Below are positions 27,260-32,664 of a DNA stretch of 32,664 nt, piece after piece. The position numbers and the translations under genes are program-made. The DNA comes from Prevotella sp. UBA3757 (lineage in GTDB: Bacteria > Bacteroidota > Bacteroidia > Bacteroidales > Bacteroidaceae), in NCBI GenBank assembly GCA_002371715.1, contig DFGF01000083.1:1-32664 (forward strand). The letters run 5' to 3'. The number at the start of each line of letters is the position of its first letter. Within the stretch, counting starts at the first letter, position 1. The notes below the pieces were generated by a model that was not told the origin of the DNA, did not search any database, and saw only the letters and a list, made by a program, of their open reading frames with translations.

Positions 27260-27369
27260 CTGTCACACATGTCACACTTTAAAATGGAAGTTTTTGGGGG
27301 TCTAAGTCTGGAAATAAAAAGTTAGCATGGTGGGAAACACCAATGTGTGACGTGTGACATGTGTGACAG
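27260..27369. repeat. Perfect 18-bp inverted repeat with 74-nt spacer
   Basis: CTGTCACACATGTCACAC (27260-27277) is the exact reverse complement of 27352-27369. Each arm is itself a doubled TGTCACAC word. The right arm lies just beside the terminator of the primase operon. Confidence 0.9.
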
Positions 27370-27373
27370 ACAT

Positions 27374-27406
27374 AAAAAAAAAGACCCGACCTGGATATTT
27401 CGGGTC
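27374..27406 (-). terminator. Terminator of the primase operon
   Basis: On the minus strand a perfect 7-bp stem (27400-27406 with 27383-27389, GACCCGA/TCGGGTC) is followed by nine T residues (27374-27382). It lies about 45 nt after the primase stop codon. Confidence 0.88.
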
Positions 27407-27449
27407 AATGCTATAGATGGTGATGAAGTGAGAACGGAGATGAGGGCTG

Positions 27450-30218
27450 TCAGAATGCGAGGACGGGATCTTCCGGCTTCATTGTCTTTGAATCCTCGGT
27501 ATGTTTGTTTTCTGATTCCACATAGAAATATGTTTTGCGCGTGTCGTTGCCATCGCGCTTCACCCACCGCTCGCCGTCGGCCTTGCGGCCGGTCTTGGCG
27601 GCGGGGTTGAGGCAGTGGATGTGTGGTGCCATCTGGCAGTAGAGCTTCAGGTGCTGTGTAAACTTCTTGGGCGACCATCCGTAGCGGGTGTCGGCGTTGA
27701 AGTCGGCGAGCATCTCCTCGGCCTTGAGCTCGCAGTCCAGGTGGCCGCTGTCCGGGGCGAGGTACTCGTCGGCCCACTGGCGGAAGTCGCGGCCCACGGC
27801 TGCCATCTGCTCGCGCAGTCCGATGCGCTGCATCGGTGGCATGATGCGGCGCTCGCCACGTGGCAGCGAGAGGTAGAACTGGAGGCACTGCAGCATGAAG
27901 GCGATGTCGGCCTGCCAGTCCTGCTCGCTGTAGTCGGCATCCATGAGGTTGCAGCCCAGGTCGTCGCTGATGGTGCGTGTCTCGAGGTAGCCGTTCCGGC
28001 CGGTGGCCTGGTGGTAGTAGTCGGAGAAGACCTGGGGCCAGATGCGCCGCTCGGTGCTGGCGTCGTGGCGTCGCAGGACGTAGTTGGTGGCGAAGGCCAG
28101 CTTGGGGCTGCGCTCGAAGGGTATGGTGAAGGGGTGGTTGCCCTTTTCCTCGCCCTTGAGGTCGCCGGTGATGCGCCCGAAGAAGAAGTCGAAGTTCAGC
28201 TGTCGGTCGCACTCGTCGACGATGATGAGGTCGGTGTCCTCGGTGACGCCGTCGAAGAGGAATCGGTTGTCGGTGATGGTTGGCACGTGTGCGTCGATGC
28301 TGAACGTCGTGAGCAGCTGGCTGACGGCGCGGAGGAAGAGCGACTTGCCGCTGCCGCCGTTGCACTCGTCGATGCTCTCGGCCAGCCGTGAGTCCTGGCA
28401 GATGGGTGCCCAGGCCTCGGAGGCCGACTTGTGGCTCCAGAGCAGGTAGCCTATGCAGGCCAGCTTGGCTGCCAGGCACTGGTGTTCCTCCATCTGCTCC
28501 CGGACGGTCAGTTCCTGGTGGTCCTCGACGGCCTTGCGCCAGTGCAGGCGCGAGGTGTTGACGACCATCTGGAAGAACTTGCTGCGGGGCGGTATCTGGG
28601 GTATGTCGACGGCGTAGGTGCCGCTGTCGGCCAGTCGCTCGGCGTGGAACATGGGTTCCATGCCGTAGTAGTCGTGTGGGACGATGGCGTCCTCCCAGAC
28701 GTAGGTGTCGTCCAGCTCTATGTATCGCCGCAGCTTGATGTCCTGTGCGGTGACCTCCACCCACCCGTTGCGGAAGAAGAATTTCTGGCTGGTGGCCGTG
28801 GCGCGGCTGAAGTCGAGTCCGTCCAGCTCCTGGAGGTGGCTCGTGCTGTCGGTGGGCACGTCGCGGCAGCGCATCAGTCGGTCCAGCAGCGGCTCGTCGA
28901 GCCCCTCGGCGCGTGCCCGGCTGATGAGGAAGTTGACGATGGTCTTGGCCACGACGCGGCGCACGCGCTGTCCGTCGAGGTGGATGTAGAGCGGTTCGCG
29001 GCGCGTGTCGTCGCGCAGCGTGTAGTAGCCGTTCAGTGCCAGGTAGTAGCAGAGCCGTGCGGGCATGATGCCGTACTCGGTGCGGCCGTCGCGCAGGGTG
29101 GTCTTGGTCCAGTAGCGTGCCGACTGTGCGCGGTCCACGAGCCGCTGCATGTCGTCGCGCCGTGGGTGCAGCTCGATGTAGTCCTTCAGGTCCTTGCGCT
29201 GTCGGCGGCGGTTGTCGTGCAGGTAGCCCATGTCGGCCGGTGTCATCCAGGCGGTGAAGAGCTGCGGGTAGCGCAGTGCCAGCTGGCGGGCGGCGCGCGT
29301 GCCGGTGTGGTCGATGTCGGGTATGACGACGATGCGCCGTGCGTACTTCATGAGCACGGCCACCTGCTGGCTGGTCAGGTCGGCGGTCTCGCTGCTCAGC
29401 CATACGGGCTGGAAGCCCATGCTCAGGGCGTTGACGGCGTCGCTGCCGCCGCTGACCAGCAGCACCTCGCTGAGCTTCTCGTCGCCACGCTCGGCGAACC
29501 GGCGTCGCAGGGCGTCGAGTCCGAAGATGTAGTGCTGGGGCACGCTGCCGATGGTGTAGAATCGGTAGCCCTTGTTGAAGCACTTCGGCTCGTAGACCTT
29601 GCGGAACTGGCCCTGGCGGCCCTCGTCGTCAGTGTAGTCGCAGGTCTGGACGAAGATGGGATAGTGCTCGGTGGCACGCTTGACGGTGACGGTGCGGTCC
29701 TTGGTGGACTCCACCACGCTGACGGCGCTCCAGCCCAGCTCGCGCAGGTGGTCGGCCTGGACGCGCGGCCCCCACGTGGCCAGCTCGTCGTTGGTGAAGG
29801 TCTGCTTCAGCGTCAGTCGCGGCGGCTGTCCCACCTCGGCATCGGTGGCCGGGCGCTGCCGGATGTCGGGCTTGTTGGTGCTGCGCGAGAGTGTCTCGCT
29901 GACGTTGTAGAGCTCCATGAGCTCGTGGAGCGCCAGTGCGAACTGCTGCTGGCCGTAGCACTTGTCGCGCATGTAGATGTCGATGGGCGAGAAGCAGCGC
30001 TCGCCCTCGCCGCCGCCGTAGTCCACCACGTGGTAGCAGCCCGTGGGCGATGCCGGTTTGCGCAGGCATGCCGATGGGGTGCGGTCGTCGGTGCGGAGTC
30101 GGAACTTGCGTGGCTTCCCTTCGGCGTCGGTGGCTTCCGGAAAGATACTGGTGATGATGTCGCGTCCATGGTTAGATGCGTCGTAGATTTTCTGAAGGAG
30201 TTCACTTGTGTTTGCCAT
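27450..30218 (-). CDS. Primase-helicase: CHC2-like N-terminus, Toprim, SF3/D5-like ATPase
   Basis: The 922-residue protein opens with a region like the DnaG zinc-domain fold but without the full Cys set (FRLRTDDRTPSACL, then DYGGGEGE, residues 38-75). A Toprim domain follows (about 250-320): VSGGSDAVNAL at 255-265 and D301-I-D303; the Glu usually found in the first motif is replaced by Ser256. The C-terminal half is an SF3/D5-like ATPase with Walker A G-G-S-G-K625-S, Walker B LIIVD668-E669, sensor ATN (710-712) and arginines at 724-725, then a possible winged-helix tail. Such proteins start and unwind DNA for phages, satellites and plasmids, and related VirE/VapE-like genes are common in Bacteroidales islands. 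It lies downstream of two small genes and ends at a strong terminator beside an iteron-like region. Confidence 0.88.
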   Translation of the reverse strand: MANTSELLQKIYDASNHGRDIITSIFPEATDAEGKPRKFRLRTDDRTPSACLRKPASPTGCYHVVDYGGGEGERCFSPIDIYMRDKCYGQQQFALALHELMELYNVSETLSRSTNKPDIRQRPATDAEVGQPPRLTLKQTFTNDELATWGPRVQADHLRELGWSAVSVVESTKDRTVTVKRATEHYPIFVQTCDYTDDEGRQGQFRKVYEPKCFNKGYRFYTIGSVPQHYIFGLDALRRRFAERGDEKLSEVLLVSGGSDAVNALSMGFQPVWLSSETADLTSQQVAVLMKYARRIVVIPDIDHTGTRAARQLALRYPQLFTAWMTPADMGYLHDNRRRQRKDLKDYIELHPRRDDMQRLVDRAQSARYWTKTTLRDGRTEYGIMPARLCYYLALNGYYTLRDDTRREPLYIHLDGQRVRRVVAKTIVNFLISRARAEGLDEPLLDRLMRCRDVPTDSTSHLQELDGLDFSRATATSQKFFFRNGWVEVTAQDIKLRRYIELDDTYVWEDAIVPHDYYGMEPMFHAERLADSGTYAVDIPQIPPRSKFFQMVVNTSRLHWRKAVEDHQELTVREQMEEHQCLAAKLACIGYLLWSHKSASEAWAPICQDSRLAESIDECNGGSGKSLFLRAVSQLLTTFSIDAHVPTITDNRFLFDGVTEDTDLIIVDECDRQLNFDFFFGRITGDLKGEEKGNHPFTIPFERSPKLAFATNYVLRRHDASTERRIWPQVFSDYYHQATGRNGYLETRTISDDLGCNLMDADYSEQDWQADIAFMLQCLQFYLSLPRGERRIMPPMQRIGLREQMAAVGRDFRQWADEYLAPDSGHLDCELKAEEMLADFNADTRYGWSPKKFTQHLKLYCQMAPHIHCLNPAAKTGRKADGERWVKRDGNDTRKTYFYVESENKHTEDSKTMKPEDPVLAF

Positions 30219-30246
30219 AATCGTACAACTTTATTATTTACGCTGG

Positions 30247-30254
30247 CAAAATTA
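30247..30254 (-). promoter_or_regulatory. Possible internal -7 box before the primase gene
   Basis: TAATTTTG on the minus strand fits TAnnTTTG and lies about 30 nt before the primase start codon. No good upstream TTTG is found at the right spacing, so this is tentative. The 26-bp palindrome at 30281-30306 lies upstream. Confidence 0.35.
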
Positions 30255-30280
30255 CGAAGAAACCCTTACACAGCCTTGGC

Positions 30281-30306
30281 GGTAGCTGCTACCGGTAGCT
30301 GCTACC
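30281..30306. repeat. Doubled 13-nt palindrome forming a 26-bp perfect dyad
   Basis: GGTAGCTGCTACC occurs twice in a row (30281-30293 and 30294-30306); each copy is a palindrome around one central base and the pair is also a perfect palindrome. It covers the stop codon of the upstream gene. It could be an operator for a primase promoter or an intercistronic hairpin. Confidence 0.9.
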
Positions 30307-30945
30307 CGACGGCTCCGGGGGCGGGTCGTCCATGTCGGCCAGGATGCGCTGCAGCCGCCGCAGGAAGTCGGGGGTCTTCTCGCTGTCGCCGGCATGCCGG
30401 TAGTCGGCCTTCATATTCTTGCGACGCCAAAGGGCCTCGTAGGGCTTCCACGACCTGGAGCCCAGCAGCCGCTCGTTCTCGCCGGAGAGCATGAAGTTGA
30501 TACGCTCGGCCATGAGCGCCACCTCCCTGCGCGTGAGCTTGACGGGCTGCAGGCTCTCGTCCAGCAGGCCGGCCTGCTGCAGGCGCTGCAGGATGCGCCT
30601 GGCCCGCTGCGAGTCCAGAATGCCGGTCAGCGGCCCGCCGCCCTGGCCGTCGGCGGCCGGACGCGCCGTGGAGCCTGGCTGAGGGGCCTCCGGACGGCCA
30701 GAGGCGCGCTGGCCCATGGTCGCCGCGGCTATCTGGTCTATCAGGTCGTGGATGTTAGCCCTGTCGCGCCGCTCGGCCTCCTCGGCCTCACGGATCTCGG
30801 CCTGCCGGATTTTCTCCATCGCTGCAAAGTAGGCTTCCCGTCCGTCGGCATATACTATGAGCACAACCTCGGCCAACTTGCTAATTTCCGCCCTGGCAAC
30901 GGCCGGTCCGCCGTTGGCCAGGAAGTGGGTGGCCGTGTCGTCCAT
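30289..30945 (-). CDS. Hypothetical protein, second gene of the primase operon
   Basis: The start is set at the ATG 30943-30945 (MDDTATHFLANGGPAVARAE) because it overlaps the stop of the previous small gene as TGATG, a typical coupling signal; an upstream ATG at 31008 in the same frame would lengthen it by 21 residues. The 218-residue product has a helical Ala/Glu/Arg-rich N-terminal half (AAMEKIRQAEIREAEEAERR, a likely coiled coil, about 42-61), a Gly/Pro-rich linker (about 80-105) and a C-terminal half with LTRREVALMAERINFML and SWKPYEALWRRKNM. I recognise no family. It precedes the primase by 70 nt, so a DNA-replication or regulatory accessory role is possible. No membrane segment or signal peptide is present. 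Confidence 0.72.
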   Translation of the reverse strand: MDDTATHFLANGGPAVARAEISKLAEVVLIVYADGREAYFAAMEKIRQAEIREAEEAERRDRANIHDLIDQIAAATMGQRASGRPEAPQPGSTARPAADGQGGGPLTGILDSQRARRILQRLQQAGLLDESLQPVKLTRREVALMAERINFMLSGENERLLGSRSWKPYEALWRRKNMKADYRHAGDSEKTPDFLRRLQRILADMDDPPPEPSGSSYR

Positions 30946-31202
30946 CACCTTGTGGGCGATGGAACATCCCTCAGAGGGACTTGCACGTGGTAAATGCTGA
31001 CTGGACATAGCGGATGGAGTTGGGGTAGCTGGTGGAAATGAGTGAACAGTCCCTGATGGCAGGGCAACCTATCGTACAGGTCCGCCGCTATAGCCCCTCC
31101 TCCGTTGACGCCGAGCCGCTGCAGCACGACGGTGCTGGCCGACCAGCCTGATGCCGGGTCGACCGCCGCGAGGTGCTGATATGTCACGCTTAGCTTCAAC
31201 AT
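30945..31202 (-). CDS. Hypothetical 85-residue protein, first gene of the primase operon
   Basis: The ATG at 31200-31202 is preceded by a purine-rich stretch (AGGAAAGGAAG) and a good promoter, and the stop overlaps the next start as TGATG; these three signals favour a real gene. The product (MLKLSVTYQHLAAVDPASGW and so on) matches nothing I can name. In similar Bacteroidales modules a small DUF4248 protein occupies this place, but I cannot see a clear match, and the second half (FHQLPQLHPLCPVSIYHVQV) has rare codons and an unusual composition. It could be a diverged or decayed copy of that gene, or a leader-type frame. Confidence 0.5.
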   Translation of the reverse strand: MLKLSVTYQHLAAVDPASGWSASTVVLQRLGVNGGGAIAADLYDRLPCHQGLFTHFHQLPQLHPLCPVSIYHVQVPLRDVPSPTR

Positions 31203-31255
31203 GTCTTTTCTTCCTTTCCTGAATTTTTTTAGAGGGTTTAATTAAAGGCAGACTA

Positions 31256-31287
31256 CAAAGGTACGACTCTTTGCCCCAATCTTGCAA
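31256..31287 (-). promoter_or_regulatory. Promoter of the primase operon
   Basis: On the minus strand TACCTTTG (31256-31263) is preceded by TTGC (31284-31287) with a 20-nt gap. Transcription would start about 45 nt before the first ATG. Confidence 0.7.
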
Positions 31288-31309
31288 GAAAATGCGATAA
31301 AAATTCGCT

Positions 31310-31367
31310 CCAGAGTGCCCATTACTTGATTTAGATTAAGTCAGGCCGCCAGGCGGCCCAGAGCGCC
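31310..31367. promoter_or_regulatory. Operator-like elements between the divergent primase and HU operons
   Basis: GGCCGCC-A-GGCGGCC (31344-31358) is a perfect 15-nt palindrome. Two 10-nt near-identical words, CCAGAGTGCC (31310-31319) and CCAGAGCGCC (31358-31367), lie 48 bp apart around it. The region sits between two divergent promoters, so shared control is possible. Confidence 0.5.
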
Positions 31368-31419
31368 GGAATGGCCAAAATAATTAACACATATTAGCAC
31401 GAAATAATTGCCCGGAAAC

Positions 31420-31450
31420 TTGCGTAATCCGAATATTTTTCGTACCTTTG
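31420..31450 (+). promoter_or_regulatory. Promoter of the HU-like gene
   Basis: TTGC (31420-31423) and TACCTTTG (31443-31450) are 19 nt apart. The leader of about 55 nt contains a small CGGGA/TCCCG hairpin near 31463-31475. Confidence 0.72.
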
Positions 31451-31510
31451 TATCGTTAAAAGGCGGGAAAGTCCCGACCTGGATAATGTCTAATCTAATA
31501 CCATGAAACA

Positions 31511-32056
31511 ATGAGCAAGATTCTTTACGAAGTGTACAAGAATGACATCCAGGACTCAGAGTCCGTGATGTACGGGAAGTGGTACGCCCGGCTGAAAAGT
31601 ATCGAAACCCTGTCAATGACGAAGCTGGCCAAGCACATCGCTGAGCACGGCTCGGTGTTCACCGAGGACGTCGTGGAGGGCGTGATGAAGAAGTTCAAGA
31701 CCTGCCTGCTCGAGATGCTGCTTGAGTCGAAGAAGGTGAAGATCCAGGGACTGGGCACCTTCTACCTGACCTGCGAGTGCCAGAAGGGCGGTGCCGACAA
31801 GGAGCAGGACTTCAACGTCAACCAGCACCTGAAGGCACTGCACATCCGCTTCCTGCCCGACCAGACGGCCGAGGACAACATCTCCAGCCGCGAGTTCATC
31901 AAGAAGGCCGAGTTCGTCAACATCAAGAACCTCATGTCCAACGGAAGCACCGACGCAGAGGACACCGGCAACGACAACACCGGCACGCCCACTACCGGCG
32001 GCGATGACAACACCGGCGGCGATGACAACACCGGCGGCGGCCCGGACATGGGTTGA
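31511..32056 (+). CDS. HU-like DNA-binding protein with acidic repeat tail
   Basis: The 181-residue protein has an N-terminal HU/IHF-like domain of the longer Bacteroidota type (HU-HIG-like, about 1-125), with the phrases LAKHIAEHGSVFTEDVVEGV and KKVKIQGLGTFYLTC; the latter is the beta-arm base that contacts DNA in the family. The tail (about 145-181) is rich in Asp, Asn, Gly and Thr and contains an in-frame 18-nt tandem repeat (31994-32029, units of TGGDDN). The gene has its own promoter, is divergent from the primase operon and ends at a strong terminator. HU-like proteins of this class regularly accompany smalltalk and M15/amidase genes. It may organise origin DNA or regulate the module. 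Confidence 0.9.
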   Translation: MSKILYEVYKNDIQDSESVMYGKWYARLKSIETLSMTKLAKHIAEHGSVFTEDVVEGVMKKFKTCLLEMLLESKKVKIQGLGTFYLTCECQKGGADKEQDFNVNQHLKALHIRFLPDQTAEDNISSREFIKKAEFVNIKNLMSNGSTDAEDTGNDNTGTPTTGGDDNTGGDDNTGGGPDMG

Positions 32057-32074
32057 ACCACGGAAAACAAAGAG

Positions 32075-32106
32075 AGAGAGCGGTCTTTTCGGACTGCTCT
32101 CTTTTT
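32075..32106 (+). terminator. Terminator of the HU-like gene
   Basis: A stem of about 11 bp (AGAGAGCGGTC paired with GACTGCTCTCT, one G-T pair) is followed by five T residues (32102-32106), starting about 20 nt after the stop codon. Confidence 0.85.
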
Positions 32107-32156
32107 CATGACGACCCCGTTATTTTTTATCGCTCACTAAAGAATATTCTACAAAT

Positions 32157-32187
32157 ACTCCGAAAGTATTTTTTATACTTTCGGAGT
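32157..32187. terminator. Perfect 13-bp hairpin between HU-like and CobW genes
   Basis: ACTCCGAAAGTAT (32157-32169) is the exact reverse complement of ATACTTTCGGAGT (32175-32187) around a 5-T loop. It lies downstream of the convergent CobW-like gene and may be its terminator, although the T-tract on that side is poor. Confidence 0.6.
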
Positions 32188-32208
32188 TTACAGTAATCGA
32201 TGCTGTTT

Positions 32209-32236
32209 CAACTGTCAACTGTCAACTGTCAACTCT
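32209..32236. repeat. Heptamer array, three CAACTGT plus one CAACTCT
   Basis: Four in-register 7-nt units lie 14 nt downstream of the CobW-like stop codon. The words are the same as those at the end of the PP2C gene about 30 kb away (2319-2353). Confidence 0.88.
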
Positions 32237-32249
32237 CCAACATGACACG

Positions 32250-32664
32250 CTATGCCAGGCAGAAGTCGAGGTCACGGGTAATCTGGTCTTTGTCGAGGTG
32301 CTGCCCGATGAAGACCAGTTTCTGCATGCGGTCGCCATACTCCGGATCCCAGTCCTTGCGCAGCTGCGCATTCATGGCCATCATGTTCTCCAGCTCGTCC
32401 TTGGGCATCGTGGCATACCACTGGCCGGCATTGCGCAGCGAGACCTGACGGCCAGCCTGCTCGAAGACGTAGCAGACGTCCTCCTCGCCCTTGAAGTAGC
32501 AGATGCCCTTGGCACGGATGATGCTCTTGGGCCACTTGCGGGCTACGAACTCGTCGAACAGGCCGAGATTCAGCGGGCGACGGGCGTAATAGACAAAGGT
32601 GCCGATGCCATACTCTTCGGCCTCGCCCTCGTCGTCGTGGTGGTGGTGGTGATGCTCGTGTTCA
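32250..32664 (-). CDS. CobW/COG0523-family GTPase, C-terminal part (N-terminus off window)
   Basis: The frame enters at the window edge and ends at a TAG (32250-32252), giving 137 visible residues plus one partial codon. It begins in a His-rich metal-binding stretch (EHEHHHHHHDDEGEAEEYG), followed by the CobW C-terminal domain (GTFVYYARRPLNLGLFDEFV, KSIIRAKGICYF, LVFIGQHLDKDQITRDLDFC). COG0523 proteins are metallochaperone GTPases, often for zinc or cobalt. The His-rich loop fits zinc handling, and the GTPase domain would be outside the window. A role in cobalamin metabolism, next to metH in the genome, cannot be excluded. Confidence 0.88.
   Translation of the reverse strand, partial: EHEHHHHHHDDEGEAEEYGIGTFVYYARRPLNLGLFDEFVARKWPKSIIRAKGICYFKGEEDVCYVFEQAGRQVSLRNAGQWYATMPKDELENMMAMNAQLRKDWDPEYGDRMQKLVFIGQHLDKDQITRDLDFCLA

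Larger units (their letters stand above)
27063..27369. other. Iteron-like non-coding region, candidate origin or control region
   Basis: The stretch from 26865 to 27373 has no convincing gene. Within it are three 22-nt direct repeats (27063-27128), an 11-bp inverted repeat with a 12-nt triple repeat (27144-27201) and a perfect 18-bp inverted repeat (27260-27277 with 27352-27369) enclosing an A/T-rich segment. Clustered repeats plus AT-rich DNA beside a primase-helicase gene are the usual ingredients of an iteron origin. Promoter control or a packaging/mobilisation site is also possible. Confidence 0.5.

Noticed and set aside
27322..29583. Long minus-strand open frame of 753 codons overlapping the primase
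   Set aside because: Its product is Arg/Pro/His-rich without motifs. The overlapping frame 27450-30218 has Toprim and Walker motifs, so this is a GC-rich shadow.
28431..30494. Plus-strand open frame of 687 codons opposite the primase
   Set aside because: It lies antisense to a gene with clear motifs, and its Val/Ala/His-rich composition is typical of the complement of GC-rich coding DNA.

Overview
The window looks like chromosomal DNA of a GC-rich Bacteroidales bacterium, most likely Prevotellaceae. This is inferred from: repeated Bacteroidota-type promoters (TAnnTTTG at -7 with TTTG or TTGC about 19-20 nt upstream); a Rho factor with a long disordered insertion; a secreted protein with a Prevotella-style C-terminal tail; and an HU-like / smalltalk / M15 peptidase / primase gene set that I know only from Bacteroidales genomes. 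No rRNA, tRNA, CRISPR array, integrase or transposase was seen.

Layout. 1-2222 (minus): a U32 RNA-modification-type protein (cut by the window edge) and metA. 2339-10976 (minus): a tight five-gene operon, in transcription order a multi-zinc-ribbon protein, a membrane Ser/Thr kinase, a giant protein with four CbxX/CfqX-type AAA+ modules, a zinc-ribbon FHA protein and a PP2C phosphatase. Together these look like a complete write/read/erase phospho-threonine circuit attached to an AAA+ remodelling machine. 11094-15098 (minus): M13 metallopeptidase and an ABC-F ATPase. 15227-19752 (plus): metH-metF, which with metA makes three methionine-pathway genes. 19949-23861 (plus): rho, a secreted beta-helix protein and a YiiX-like lipoprotein. 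23936-25879 (plus): a secreted tandem GH43 glycosidase.

25930-32190 is a separate accessory-type module. One minus-strand operon (26752-25978) encodes a 29-residue smalltalk peptide, a two-helix membrane protein and an M15 peptidase, arranged like a lysis cassette. A second minus-strand operon (31202-27450) encodes two small unknown proteins and a primase-helicase. A divergent plus-strand gene encodes an HU-like protein. About 500 bp of non-coding DNA between the two minus operons carries 22-nt direct repeats, a 12-nt triple repeat and a perfect 18-bp inverted repeat; this looks like a replication origin or a complex control region. The window ends in the C-terminal part of a CobW/COG0523 GTPase.

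The two best candidates for undescribed biology are the kinase/AAA/FHA/PP2C operon and the primase/HU/smalltalk module with its iteron-like region. Two unusual repeat classes also stand out: heptameric tandem arrays of differing sequence sitting on gene junctions, and a 66-bp in-frame insertion of three 22-bp palindromes within the ABC-F gene.
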